Below are positions 27,129 to 35,906 of a DNA stretch of 49,999 bases, in pieces. The number at the start of each line of letters is the position of its first letter. The first letter of the stretch is position 1. Both the position numbers and the translations under genes were made by a program. The DNA comes from Actinobaculum suis (lineage in GTDB: Bacteria > Actinomycetota > Actinomycetes > Actinomycetales > Actinomycetaceae). The notes beneath the pieces are model-generated. The model was not told where the DNA came from. It did no database searches and saw only the letters and a list, made by a program, of their open reading frames with translations. The stretch lies in the NCBI RefSeq assembly GCF_900102025.1, contig NZ_FNAU01000015.1, positions 1 through 49,999 of the forward strand, given 5' to 3'.

Positions 27129-27199
27129 CTAAGGGTTAGCTAAGGGTTAGCTATGGGGTAACTATGGGGTAACTATGGGGTAGCTATGGGGTAGAGGTG
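27123..27199. repeat. 11-bp tandem repeat, seven units
   Basis: Seven units of 11 bp from 27123: GGTTAGCTAAG twice, GGTTAGCTATG, GGGTAACTATG twice, GGGTAGCTATG, then a degenerate unit. It lies between the small frame at 26949 and the end of the minus-strand regulator. Confidence 0.9.
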
Positions 27200-27222
27200 T
27201 GTTAAATGCGGTTGGAAACGGG

Positions 27223-27885
27223 TTAGATTGCGGTGACGAGGATGGACTCGGCAGCAGGAAGAGAAAGAGCGAGCGGGCCACCAGGTGAGCTCATATGCAT
27301 GATTCCGGTGCCACTGCCGATCGTATCCACCGTGATTACCGTGCCTACTTCAACGTCTACGGAGGAAAGATATTGGAGCAGGTCAGGGAACTGGTCGGAA
27401 ACCCTTTCGATGCGGTAAGAATGCCCGGGTGCGGCGTCGGAAAGCGGAGAACCTACCGAGTTATTTTCGGCGGTGCCATCTAACCGCGGAATTGGGTCCC
27501 CGTGCGGATCATGGCTGGGGTAACCAAGTAGGGCATCGAGTTTGCCGATGAGCTTGGGGGAGGCCGCATGTTCGAGCCGTTCAGCTTCTTCGTGGACTTC
27601 ATCCCAGGTGTAGCCGAGGAAACGTACCAGGGCGGTTTCGATCACCCGGTGGCCGCGCACCAAACGGGCCGCCTCCTTTTGGCCGCGTTCGGTCAGTTCC
27701 ACCGAGCCGTAGGGAGCGTGGGAAACCAAGCCCTGCCGTACGAGCCGGGTAATGCCTTCGGAAACGGTAGAAGGAGAAAGATCAAGCTTCTTCGCCAAAG
27801 CCGTGGAAGAAGGAGCTTTCCCAGTCCACTCCACAAGTTTCCAGATGGCGGAAATATAGTCTTCACTCGAAGCCGAAAGATCCAT
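27223..27885 (-). CDS. DtxR/MntR-family metal-dependent repressor
   Basis: 220-residue regulator. The N-terminal winged helix is ALAKKLDLSPSTVSEGITRLVRQGLV. The dimer and metal domain has RGHRVIETALVRFLGYTWDEVHEEAERLEHAAS, where the position of Cys102 of DtxR is a glutamate, as in MntR; that favours manganese over iron. The C-terminal part (about 150-220) is an FeoA/SH3-like domain ending LPAAESILVTAI. AAGGAAGG precedes the ATG. It is transcribed away from the DUF4282-like gene at 28187. No manganese transporter is next to it; targets may be elsewhere, or include the ZnuA-like importer 10 kb away. Confidence 0.88.
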   Translation of the reverse strand: MDLSASSEDYISAIWKLVEWTGKAPSSTALAKKLDLSPSTVSEGITRLVRQGLVSHAPYGSVELTERGQKEAARLVRGHRVIETALVRFLGYTWDEVHEEAERLEHAASPKLIGKLDALLGYPSHDPHGDPIPRLDGTAENNSVGSPLSDAAPGHSYRIERVSDQFPDLLQYLSSVDVEVGTVITVDTIGSGTGIMHMSSPGGPLALSLPAAESILVTAI

Positions 27886-27904
27886 GTGTTTCCTTCCTTA
27901 TTCT

Positions 27905-28025
27905 TGCCACCCTGCTAGTGCCTATAAACAGCCCGGGCTAGTGCCTATAACCGGCCTGTGCCCGTGCTTATAACCAGCCCGGGCTAGTGCCGTATATGCA
28001 TTGCCTGCGCTAGTGCGTATAAACA
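27905..28025. repeat. Degenerate repeats upstream of the MntR-like gene
   Basis: Blocks of about 23-35 bp with CTAGTGCCTATAA and CAGCCCGGG recur four or five times with drift (27913-28025). They occupy the 301-base divergent spacer between the regulator and the DUF4282-like gene, where both promoters should be. Confidence 0.65.
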
Positions 28026-28141
28026 AGCTCGCTGGTAGCCACATTATTATTATCAGGGTCCTGGATGTGAGGGATACTGTAGTAGCGAGATCTTTACCTC
28101 TGCAAAGGCTGATTCTTGGTATCTTGAAACATGCACATGCC

Positions 28142-28166
28142 CCCGGTACTGCTCCGGGAGTTTTTT
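28142..28166 (+). terminator. Terminator-like hairpin in a 5' leader
   Basis: CCCGG (28142-28146) pairs with CCGGG (28154-28158) over a 7-base loop, followed by AG and six T (28161-28166). It lies 20 bases before the ATG at 28187 with no plus-strand gene upstream, so it would act as an attenuator of that gene. Confidence 0.55.
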
Positions 28167-28186
28167 AAAGGAAGAAGGATAGACCT

Positions 28187-28720
28187 ATGAGTGAACAATT
28201 CACCGGGGATTCGAGCCAGAATTCTGCACAACCTAATCCGAATGCAGCCCAATACAAGCAAGGTTTTGAAGCCCAACAGGGATTCGAAGCCCAGCAAGGC
28301 TATGGTCAACCCCAGTCGCAACAACAGTCGCAACAACAATGGGCCCCTTCCGCCTATTCGGCTCCGGCTCCCGGCCAGCAGACGCAATTTGGTGGCTACG
28401 GCTATCCGCAACCGGCGCAACCTTCGGCTTTCAGCTTGCTCTTCTCCACTGATTTCAATCGCCGCGGCGGGAAAGCCTTCGCAAAGCTCGCCCAGACCCT
28501 TTCCCTAGTGGTAGCGGGCGCGCTGATTGTTTTTGCGCTATTTAGTTTTATTTCCGTGCTGGCGCAGGGCGGGGCATACTACACCCCGGGCGCGATGGCA
28601 ATTATCGCCTCGCTCATCGGTTTCGTTTTCCGCGTCTGCTTGGCACTTCTCATCCCGGCAGTGGTGCGTCTTCTCGGTGAAGCAGCCACGAAGGGGGAAG
28701 AACCGGCAGCGCAGCAGTGA
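28187..28720 (+). CDS. DUF4282-like membrane protein with Gln-rich N-terminus
   Basis: 177-residue protein. Residues 1-80 are low-complexity, rich in Gln, Pro, Tyr and Ala (QAQQGFEAQQGYGQPQSQQ), probably disordered and cytoplasmic. From about 84 a segment LLFSTDFNRRGGKAFAKL leads into two membrane spans (residues 103-123 and 135-158), the layout of DUF4282 proteins. Function of that family is unknown. AAGGAAGAAGGA precedes the ATG. A terminator-like hairpin in the leader suggests attenuation. The stop overlaps the next HAD gene by 4 bases (GTGA). Confidence 0.7.
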   Translation: MSEQFTGDSSQNSAQPNPNAAQYKQGFEAQQGFEAQQGYGQPQSQQQSQQQWAPSAYSAPAPGQQTQFGGYGYPQPAQPSAFSLLFSTDFNRRGGKAFAKLAQTLSLVVAGALIVFALFSFISVLAQGGAYYTPGAMAIIASLIGFVFRVCLALLIPAVVRLLGEAATKGEEPAAQQ

Positions 28721-29535
28721 CGGGACAGGTCGCGTCAATCCCTACGCCAGGGCTCTACGATCTTCTGGCTTTCGATTTAGACGATACGCTGGCCCCCTCC
28801 AAATCACCCTTGCCTACGCGTATGGGCAAGGCCCTGCGGGAACTATTGGAAGTATCCCAGGTTTGCGTGATTTCAGGCGGAAATTTCACCCAGTTTGAAA
28901 CCCAACTCTTGGAAGGTTTGCAAGCTCCGGAAGAGTTGCTCGAAAAACTACACCTCATGCCTACTTGCGGCACCCGCTATGTGGTCCGCAAAAACGGGGC
29001 ATGGGTGGATGTTTATGCGCGCAACTTGAGCGCGGAACAGCGCCAAGCAGCCCAAACCGTACTCGAGGCAGAAGCTAAACGGCTCGGCCTGTGGGAAAGC
29101 AATACTTGGGGAGAAATCCTTGAAGATCGAGGTTCGCAAATAACTTTCTCGGCCCTGGGCCAGCAGGCACCTTTAGAAGCCAAACGGGCCTGGGACCCAG
29201 ACGGGAAGAAGAAAGAAGCGCTGCGCCAAGCCGCGGCGGCCCGGCTACCCGATCTGGAAGTACGTTCGGGCGGATCAACCTCGGTGGATATCACCAAAAA
29301 AGGTATTGATAAAGCCTACGGGATTGCCGAACTCGCAAAACAAACCGGAATTCCAATCGCGCGTATGCTCTTTATTGGAGACCGGCTTGATCCAGGCGGC
29401 AATGACTATCCAGTAACCCGGCTCGGGATTGCCACCCACGCCGTAGCCAACTGGGAAGAAACCGCCGCTTTCATCGAAGCCTATGTAAATGCCGTGCGCG
29501 GCCCGGAAAAAACCTCCGGCCCCAAATCAAAATAG
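28717..29535 (+). CDS. HAD-IIB hydrolase, phosphomannomutase/sucrose-phosphatase-like
   Basis: 272-residue HAD hydrolase. Motif I LLAFDLDDTLAPSKSPL at about residues 16-32, motif II VCVISGGN, then a C2-type cap, lysine of motif III in VDITKKGIDKAYGIAEL and motif IV FIGDRLDPGGNDYPV. The SGGN and GDRLDPGGNDYPV blocks resemble eukaryotic-type phosphomannomutases and related HAD-IIB enzymes rather than Cof. The role is probably sugar-phosphate metabolism. GTG 28717 overlaps the stop of the DUF4282-like gene. A strong hairpin follows. Confidence 0.82.
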   Translation: MTGQVASIPTPGLYDLLAFDLDDTLAPSKSPLPTRMGKALRELLEVSQVCVISGGNFTQFETQLLEGLQAPEELLEKLHLMPTCGTRYVVRKNGAWVDVYARNLSAEQRQAAQTVLEAEAKRLGLWESNTWGEILEDRGSQITFSALGQQAPLEAKRAWDPDGKKKEALRQAAAARLPDLEVRSGGSTSVDITKKGIDKAYGIAELAKQTGIPIARMLFIGDRLDPGGNDYPVTRLGIATHAVANWEETAAFIEAYVNAVRGPEKTSGPKSK

Positions 29536-29547
29536 CGAAACTAACCC

Positions 29548-29595
29548 AACGGGGGTGGTTGTACTTGGCTTTTGCCAAGCACAACCACCCCCGTT
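29548..29595. terminator. Bidirectional terminator hairpin
   Basis: A 22-position stem (29548-29569 with 29574-29595, one mismatch) with loop TTTT lies between the HAD gene (plus) and the HIT gene (minus). There is no long T-run on either side. Confidence 0.8.
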
Positions 29596-29747
29596 CGTCG
29601 TCGTTCCGGCACTGCATAACTTCTAAGGCCAGGCGGTGTAGCCTGTGCCAGTCCGTGCCAGGCCGGCGCCGGTCCGTGTACGCCGTGCCAGCCTGCGTCA
29701 CCTGTCCCAGTGTTGCACCTACCGGCACTAGCCGTCCCAGCCGTGAC

Positions 29748-30188
29748 TTAGCTCAGCGAGTGCATATCGGCCGGCACGAACTCGCCCCAGCCTTGCGCGA
29801 TGAGCGCGGCCCGAATCTTTTCGGTATTGGCATCCAATTCGGCACCGTCTACATTCTTTTGTGCAGATTGGAAGCTAATGAGTTTTTCATCTTCGGAAGG
29901 GAATACGTGCAAGTGCGTATGGGGTACGCCCAAGCCGGCTATTACCAGCATCGCCCGGTTTTCTTCGAAAGCCGCGATCTGTGCATTCCCAATCCGCTTC
30001 GCCACTAAGAACAGGTGCGCGGCAAGCTCATCGGGAATGTCCGTAAACTTGTCATACGGTTCGCGTGGTACCACGAGCATATGGCCGTGGTTATGCGGCT
30101 CCACATCAGCAAAAGCCACCACGGAATCATCCGCCCAGGCAAAGCGCCCCGGGATCTCCCCGGCAATAATCTTCGTGAAAATCGTCAT
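29748..30188 (-). CDS. HIT-family nucleotide-binding protein
   Basis: 146-residue histidine-triad protein, a small nucleotide hydrolase or transferase of the Hint type. N-terminal FTKIIAGEIPGRFAWADDSVVAFADVEPHNHGHMLVVP is the nucleotide-binding fold and VPHTHLHVFP at about residues 88-97 is the histidine triad with the catalytic middle His. The C-terminal 40 residues are a helical tail typical of actinobacterial members. The substrate is usually an AMP-linked amine. It is convergent with the HAD gene and divergent from leuS. Confidence 0.92.
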   Translation of the reverse strand: MTIFTKIIAGEIPGRFAWADDSVVAFADVEPHNHGHMLVVPREPYDKFTDIPDELAAHLFLVAKRIGNAQIAAFEENRAMLVIAGLGVPHTHLHVFPSEDEKLISFQSAQKNVDGAELDANTEKIRAALIAQGWGEFVPADMHSLS

Positions 30189-30320
30189 GCCCCAATTCTA
30201 GCCAGTTCAAGGAATAACCAGCCCGAAGCCTGTGCACAGTGTGGGATGCAACGGGCAGAACAGGCAAAGCGCGTTAGAATTACGGGCAGCTACGTTAACA
30301 CGTTATAGGAGTAAACAACA

Positions 30321-33251
30321 TTGAGTGCTGAATCCGGTACGCCGTATCGTTACACGGCGGAATTGGCTAATGAAATTGAAGCCCGCTGGCAGGAACGCTG
30401 GCAGCAGGAGGGTACTTTCAACGCGGATAACCCGGTTGGAAACCTCGCCGGTGAGCACGCGCAATTACCGAAATACTACATTGCGGATATGTTCCCGTAC
30501 CCATCCGGGAAAGGCCTGCACGTGGGCCACCCGCTGGGCTATATCGCCACCGACTGCGTAGCCCGCTACCAGCGCATGCAAGGCAAAAACGTGCTGTACA
30601 CGATGGGCTATGACGCCTTCGGTTTGCCGGCGGAACAGTATGCGGTGCAAACCGGCCAGCATCCGCGCATCACCACGGAAGAAAACGTGGCGAATATGCG
30701 CGGCCAGTTGGCCCGCCTGGGCCTTTCCCACGATTTGCGCCGCTCTTTTTCCACTACCGATATCGATTATGTGAAGTGGACGCAGTGGATTTTCCTGCAG
30801 GTTTACAATTCTTGGTTTGATCCGGAAGCCCCGCGCCGGGATGGGCGAGGAACCGGAGCGGCCCGGCCGATTAGCGAACTGGTAGCACAGTTCGAAAAGG
30901 GCGAAAAAACTCCTGCCAATGGCCAGCCGTGGGCAAATCTTACCGCGGCGGAAAAAGAGGCCGAACTGGCCGAATACCGCTTGGCTTACGTGGCGGAAGC
31001 ACCGGTTAACTGGTGCCCGGGTTTGGGTACCGTTCTCGCCAATGAAGAAGTTACCGCAGAAGGGCGTTCCGAACGCGGCAATTATCCGGTTTTCAAACGC
31101 AATCTGAAGCAGTGGATGATGCGGATTACCGCTTACGCAGACCGTCTGATTGACGATCTTGACACCATCGACTGGCCAGAAAAAGTGCGGGCCATGCAGG
31201 TGAACTGGATCGGCCGTTCCGAAGGTGCCACCGTGCGTTTCACCGTGACCGGTGGGGGTACAACGCCCGAACTTGATGTTTATACCACGCGGCCCGATAC
31301 GCTTTTCGGCGCCACTTTCATGGCCGTAGCTCCCGAACATAAAGTTTTGGGTGGTACCGCGCCCGGAGCTTCCGGCGACGCCGCGGCCCTCGCCGTTCCC
31401 GATACCTGGCCGGAAGGTACACGCAGTGAATGGACGGGCGGAGCAGCCAGCCCGCGGGAAGCCGTCCGCGCCTACCGGGCGCAAGCCGCTTCCAAATCTG
31501 ATACGGAACGTACTGCTGATGAGCATGAAAAGACCGGCGTATTTTCCGGTCTGTACGGTATCAACCCCGTAAATGGCGCCCAGGTGCCGATCTTCGTGGC
31601 CGATTACGTGCTTACCGGGTACGGAACGGGTGCGATTATGGCGGTGCCCGCCCACGATGATAGGGACTGGGAATTCGCGCAGAAATATAACCTCGACGTC
31701 GTTCGTACTATCGGTCCGGAAGATGATCCGTACGGCCCCGATCTGAGCGCCGGTGCTTATACCGGAGATGGTGTGGCCGTAGATTCGGAAAACGCAGAGG
31801 TTTCCCTCAACGGGCTCGGTAAGGATGCCGCAAAAGCACGCATGACGCAATGGCTTACCGAACGCGGCACTGGGAAGGCGACCGTAAACTACCGCCTGCG
31901 TGATTGGTTGTTCTCCCGGCAGCGTTACTGGGGTGAACCTTTCCCGATCGTGTGGGATGAAGAAGGGGTGCCGCACGCTTTGCCGGCCTCCCAGCTCCCG
32001 GTAGAGCTGCCGGAACTTTCCGATTATTCTCCGGTTTCCTACGATCCGGACGACGCCGATTCCCAGCCGAAGGCGCCGCTCAGCAAGGCCACAGACTGGG
32101 TCAATGTGGAACTTGACTTGGGCGATGGGCGCGGCCTGCGCAAGTATCGGCGCGAAACCAACACCATGCCGCAATGGGCTGGTTCTTGCTGGTACGAATT
32201 GCGCTACACCGATCCGGAAAACCCGGATGCTTTCGCAGATCCGGAAAACGAAAACTATTGGATGGGCCCGCGGCCGGAAAACGGAAACGTTTCCGGCGGG
32301 GTAGACCTGTACGTGGGCGGCGTCGAACACGCAGTTTTGCATTTGCTGTACGCCCGGTTCTGGCACAAGGTTCTCTACGACCTCGGCTATGTATCGTCTT
32401 CCGAACCTTTCCACAAGCTGTTCAACCAGGGTTACATCCAGGCTTATGCGTACACGGATGCGCGCGGGCAGTACGTGCCCGCCCAAGACGTAGAAGAAAA
32501 AACGGCGGCCGATGGCACCACCGAATACTTCTACCAGGGGAAGCCGGTCACCCGCGAATACGGGAAAATGGGTAAGTCCCTGAAGAATATCGTCACCCCG
32601 GAAAGCGTTTCGGATGAATACGGCACGGATACTTTCCGCGTCTACGAAATGTCGATGGGGCCGCTGGACGAATCCCGCCCGTGGGAAACTCGCGCAATTG
32701 TGGGTTCGCAACGCTTCTTGCAACGGTTGTGGCGCAATGTGGTAGACGAAACTACCGGTGAAGTCACAGTGGTGGACACCGAGCCGGATGCGCAAACCGC
32801 TAAGCTGTTGGCGCGCACGATCGCGGGCGTGACTGAAGACTATGACGCCATGCGTACCAATACCGCGATTTCTAAGCTGATCGTGCTCAATAACCACCTG
32901 ACCGGGTTGCCGCAAGTGCCTCGCGCCGCCGCGGAAGCGCTGGTGCTCATGGTTTCCCCAGTGGCTCCGCATATCGCGGAAGAACTGTGGGAGAAACTCG
33001 GCCGTACCGAATCTTTGGCACGCCACCCCTTCCCGCAGGTCAGCGATGAATCTTTGCTGGAAGACGACCTCGTAACCTGCGTTATTCAAGTGCAGGGGAA
33101 GGTGCGCGCCCGGATCGAAGTCCGGCCTGATATCGCTGCCGAAGAGTTGGAAAAGTTGGCGCTTGCCGAAGATAAGGTGCAAAAGTACCTGGATGGCGAA
33201 CCTCGTAAGGTCATCGTGCGTGCGCCGAACATCGTAAACGTAGTGCCTTAG
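30321..33251 (+). CDS. leuS: Leucyl-tRNA synthetase
   Basis: 976-residue class I synthetase that charges tRNA-Leu. The HIGH motif is HVGH in [16 protein letters not shown] near residue 65; the KMSKS loop is KMGKS ([11 protein letters not shown] near residue 747), the variant usual in actinobacterial LeuRS. The editing (CP1) domain shows [12 protein letters not shown] near 322 and the Asp of [13 protein letters not shown] near 449. The zinc-linked insertion and the C-terminal anticodon domain are present. The start is TTG 30321 with TAGGAG 10-11 bases upstream; there is no in-frame ATG nearby. The gene is essential and intact. Confidence 0.97.
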   Translation: MSAESGTPYRYTAELANEIEARWQERWQQEGTFNADNPVGNLAGEHAQLPKYYIADMFPYPSGKGLHVGHPLGYIATDCVARYQRMQGKNVLYTMGYDAFGLPAEQYAVQTGQHPRITTEENVANMRGQLARLGLSHDLRRSFSTTDIDYVKWTQWIFLQVYNSWFDPEAPRRDGRGTGAARPISELVAQFEKGEKTPANGQPWANLTAAEKEAELAEYRLAYVAEAPVNWCPGLGTVLANEEVTAEGRSERGNYPVFKRNLKQWMMRITAYADRLIDDLDTIDWPEKVRAMQVNWIGRSEGATVRFTVTGGGTTPELDVYTTRPDTLFGATFMAVAPEHKVLGGTAPGASGDAAALAVPDTWPEGTRSEWTGGAASPREAVRAYRAQAASKSDTERTADEHEKTGVFSGLYGINPVNGAQVPIFVADYVLTGYGTGAIMAVPAHDDRDWEFAQKYNLDVVRTIGPEDDPYGPDLSAGAYTGDGVAVDSENAEVSLNGLGKDAAKARMTQWLTERGTGKATVNYRLRDWLFSRQRYWGEPFPIVWDEEGVPHALPASQLPVELPELSDYSPVSYDPDDADSQPKAPLSKATDWVNVELDLGDGRGLRKYRRETNTMPQWAGSCWYELRYTDPENPDAFADPENENYWMGPRPENGNVSGGVDLYVGGVEHAVLHLLYARFWHKVLYDLGYVSSSEPFHKLFNQGYIQAYAYTDARGQYVPAQDVEEKTAADGTTEYFYQGKPVTREYGKMGKSLKNIVTPESVSDEYGTDTFRVYEMSMGPLDESRPWETRAIVGSQRFLQRLWRNVVDETTGEVTVVDTEPDAQTAKLLARTIAGVTEDYDAMRTNTAISKLIVLNNHLTGLPQVPRAAAEALVLMVSPVAPHIAEELWEKLGRTESLARHPFPQVSDESLLEDDLVTCVIQVQGKVRARIEVRPDIAAEELEKLALAEDKVQKYLDGEPRKVIVRAPNIVNVVP

Positions 33252-33262
33252 GAGAGTTTATT

Positions 33263-34228
33263 GTGGCGCAACAGTTGACTCGAATATCCGCGGAAGAATT
33301 CGATGGGGTACCGGCTTGGCGTTTACGTTCTCCAGACGGCGCCACCGGGCTCATCGCCCGGCAGGGTGGCACTTTGCTGTCTTGGCAGCCAGAACCCGGC
33401 GTCGAAGTGATTGACGGATACACCACCGCGGCAGAACTGCAAGCAGTAGCCGGGAAACGAAGCCTGATTTCTGTTCCTTGGGTGGGGGAGATCGACGGCG
33501 GAACATACCAGTTTGGCGGTAAAACCTACCAGGTGAAACAGGCCGCCAACGGGCTGCTCAGCAAGGTCGAAATGCGGCGCGTGCGGGCCGGAGATGCACT
33601 CATGCTGGCCGGCACGATCAAACCCAGCGCCGCCTACCCGTGGAAGCTGGAAGTGAGCGTGGTTTTCGCGCTCGAACAGGGCCTAGATGAACGCCGGCAT
33701 CTTTCTTTGACGGTAAGCGTCAAAAACGCTTCCGGAGAAGAAGCGCCGGTAGCGATCGGGTGGTCTCCATATGTGAAGCTGCCGGAAGTAGCGGGTATTT
33801 CTAACCTTTCACTTTCGGTGCGGGCACGCACGCGGATCGCCGCCAACCCGGCCGGTGTACCGATTCCCGGTGATGCGGCTCTAACCGGAGTATCCTCCCC
33901 GGTGGTTTATGAATATATCGGCCGGGAAAAGTTGCGGGAAACATTCACCAACCTGGTTCCTAATAGCGACGGCGTAGTAGTCACTCGCATTGGAGACCCC
34001 GCTACCGGGAGTTTCCTGCAGCTCACCCAAGAACCAGCAGAATCGCCCTTCGTGGCGGTATCTACCGGGGATAGTTTGGAGCGCGACGCGCGGCAGGCTC
34101 TGGCTTTGGCCCCGCGCACGGCCATGGTCAACGCTTTCAATCGGCCTGACCAAGCCGTATTTTTGCGGCTCGGCCGCGGGGAGCGGCGATCTATGACGGC
34201 CACCCTCAGCTACAAAGCTGCCCGGTAA
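33263..34228 (+). CDS. Hexose-6-phosphate mutarotase / aldose 1-epimerase family
   Basis: 321-residue cytoplasmic beta-sandwich enzyme. The start GLIARQGGTLLSWQP and SLISVPWVGEIDGGTYQFGGKTY follow the YeaD/galactose-mutarotase fold. AIGWSPYVKLP carries the region where the catalytic His normally sits, but here it reads GWSPY without an obvious His; the acid residue is probably near SFLQLTQEPAESPFVAV. The assignment is therefore to the family, not to a proven activity. GTG 33263, GGAGAG upstream, 11 bases after leuS. Ends in a hairpin and a 24-bp repeat array. Confidence 0.7.
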   Translation: MAQQLTRISAEEFDGVPAWRLRSPDGATGLIARQGGTLLSWQPEPGVEVIDGYTTAAELQAVAGKRSLISVPWVGEIDGGTYQFGGKTYQVKQAANGLLSKVEMRRVRAGDALMLAGTIKPSAAYPWKLEVSVVFALEQGLDERRHLSLTVSVKNASGEEAPVAIGWSPYVKLPEVAGISNLSLSVRARTRIAANPAGVPIPGDAALTGVSSPVVYEYIGREKLRETFTNLVPNSDGVVVTRIGDPATGSFLQLTQEPAESPFVAVSTGDSLERDARQALALAPRTAMVNAFNRPDQAVFLRLGRGERRSMTATLSYKAAR

Positions 34229-34248
34229 CTACACCCGCCGAATAGATT

Positions 34249-34282
34249 TAGCCGCCCGGTAGTAAGAACTGCCGGGCGGCTA
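34249..34282 (+). terminator. Hairpin after the mutarotase gene
   Basis: TAGCCGCCCGG (34249-34259) pairs with CCGGGCGGCTA (34272-34282) over a 12-base loop. There is no T-run, so it may be part of the repeat-related sequence rather than a true terminator. Confidence 0.5.
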
Positions 34283-34300
34283 GAACTACCGGCGGCTATT

Positions 34301-34436
34301 ACGGCCAGGTAGTTCTTACTTACTACGGCCAGGTAGTTCCTACTTACTATGGCCAGGTAGTTCCTACTTACTATGGCCAGGTAGTTCCTACTTACTATGG
34401 CCAGGCAGTTCCTACTTACTATGGCCAGGCAGTTGT
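34301..34436. repeat. 24-bp tandem repeat, about 5.7 units
   Basis: Five full 24-bp units begin at 34301, 34325, 34349, 34373 and 34397, followed by a partial one. The consensus is ATGGCCAGGTAGTTCCTACTTACT with 1-2 changes per unit; units contain TAG and relate weakly to the sequence CCCGGTAACTAC at the mutarotase stop. The interval 34229-34553 has no gene. Confidence 0.92.
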
Positions 34437-34553
34437 ACCTATGGGGCGGCTGTAGCTGCCCAGCAAGTTTCCACAATTCTTTCGGTGGGAGTGGTATCCA
34501 CAGGCGGCGGCGCAATTCCGCACTGTGCAAGCGGGATTAGCGAATATACCCGT

Positions 34554-35906
34554 ATGTCTGTCCCACCTCCGCGTTCAGCACCGCGGCCGCACACTCTTGA
34601 CCGGAGCGATATTTCGGCCGCGGCAATCGCGGAAACCAGCGCTCCGGCCCCTGCCGCGGGTAGGCGCGCCAACTCGCGCCGCGCGGAGCTTAGCCGCGCC
34701 GAATCTCGCCGGGCGGAGTCTCACCGTGCCGGTTCCCGCCGCGCTGAGTTTCACGCCGCCGGTTTCCGCCGCGCGAAAACACACCGCGCAGAATCCAGCC
34801 TTCCGGCTGCGGTAAACACGGCAGCTGCGGCCAACACGGCGGTTCTGCCCAACGCGGTGGTTGGGGCCAACACGGCAGCTGCGGCCAACACGGCGGTTCT
34901 GCCCAACGCGGCGGCTGCGGCCGAAACAGCGGCCGCGGCCAGACCAGACCTCGATGATACGGATCAGGTGCGGCGCGGGCTGGCTTCTTTAGCTTTAGCT
35001 TCTGGGACCGGCGAAGATGTTGCGGCCATAGGGGTAGGCGGCCCGAAAAACCGGTGGCGGTGGGAAAAACCATCACTGCGCGCTTTCGTCGTCGTAATCC
35101 TGGGAGTATTAGCACTTCTTGCCGCCTGGGTCGCGGGAAACGCTGCCGCACATAGCGCCACCGCGGGAAACACCGGTGCAAACGAAAGTTCACTGCACAC
35201 TAACTCTGCCAACTCCGCTTCCAAAGACAGCGCGGGCGCAGCACCGGCCGCAGGCGAAGGCAGCACCCTGGAAACCAGCGTGCCCGAAGATATTCCCGCT
35301 ACCGATAGCAATGCGAGTACGGCCGCGAGCTCGGGAGAAAATAATGCCGCCGGCGGTAGTAGCGGCGGAAGCAACACGGCTGGAGCGCGGGGCGGGGGCA
35401 CCGGAGGGGAAGCGGTGGTTGTCTATGTTTCTGGGCAGGTGGCACGGCCCGGTGTTTATAGTGTGCCGGCGGGCAGCAGGATTATCGACGCCGTGGATGC
35501 GGCCGGCGGGCTTACCCCGGAAGCAGATCCGGTAGCTACCAACTTGGCGGCCCCCGTTGCTGATGGGCAACATATTCACGTGCTCAAACCGGGTGAAACT
35601 CTGCCTACTGGAACCAGTGCCGGCGCCGGGCATGCCAACGGAAGGGAAGGGGCGGGTGCTACTGGCAGCGGAAACGGCACAGGAAATGGTGGAGGTGGAA
35701 GTGGCGGCCCGGCCGGCCTGGTAAATCTTAATACGGCCGCAGCTGCCGAATTGGAAACCTTACCGGGGGTGGGGCCGGCTACTGCGCGCGATATTCTTGC
35801 GTGGCGGGAAAATAACGGACCGTTTACGAGAGTGGAAGACCTGCTTGAGGTTTCCGGAATTGGGCCCAAGAAGTTCGAAAAACTGCGTGACTCGGTGACG
35901 GTGTGA
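34554..35906 (+). CDS. comEA: Competence protein ComEA (DNA receptor)
   Basis: 450-residue membrane-anchored DNA-binding protein. ATG 34554 was chosen; a GTG at 34485 gives a longer frame. An unusual N-terminus of nine 5-residue units (RRAES-like, residues 37-81) and two 18-residue Ala/Asn units precedes a membrane segment near 185-205 (LRAFVVVILGVLALLAAWVAG). A disordered linker leads to an SLBB domain (VVVYVSGQVARPGVYSVPAG, about 288-345) and the C-terminal helix-hairpin-helix DNA-binding domain (VNLNTAAAAELETLPGVG then ILAWRENNGPF). It binds extracellular DNA for uptake and overlaps comEC by 4 bases. Confidence 0.88.
   Translation: MSVPPPRSAPRPHTLDRSDISAAAIAETSAPAPAAGRRANSRRAELSRAESRRAESHRAGSRRAEFHAAGFRRAKTHRAESSLPAAVNTAAAANTAVLPNAVVGANTAAAANTAVLPNAAAAAETAAAARPDLDDTDQVRRGLASLALASGTGEDVAAIGVGGPKNRWRWEKPSLRAFVVVILGVLALLAAWVAGNAAAHSATAGNTGANESSLHTNSANSASKDSAGAAPAAGEGSTLETSVPEDIPATDSNASTAASSGENNAAGGSSGGSNTAGARGGGTGGEAVVVYVSGQVARPGVYSVPAGSRIIDAVDAAGGLTPEADPVATNLAAPVADGQHIHVLKPGETLPTGTSAGAGHANGREGAGATGSGNGTGNGGGGSGGPAGLVNLNTAAAAELETLPGVGPATARDILAWRENNGPFTRVEDLLEVSGIGPKKFEKLRDSVTV
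34662..34796 (+). repeat. 15-bp in-frame repeats inside comEA
   Basis: Nine 15-bp units encode the 5-residue pattern (S/H)RRA(E/G), for example CGCCGGGCGGAGTCT. A second in-frame repeat of 54 bp (18 residues, with ANTAVLPNA) follows at about 34815-34922. Confidence 0.8.

Noticed and set aside
30465-33182. 905-residue minus-strand open frame
   Set aside because: It is the complement of leuS, which has all synthetase motifs; long antisense frames are usual in GC-rich genes.
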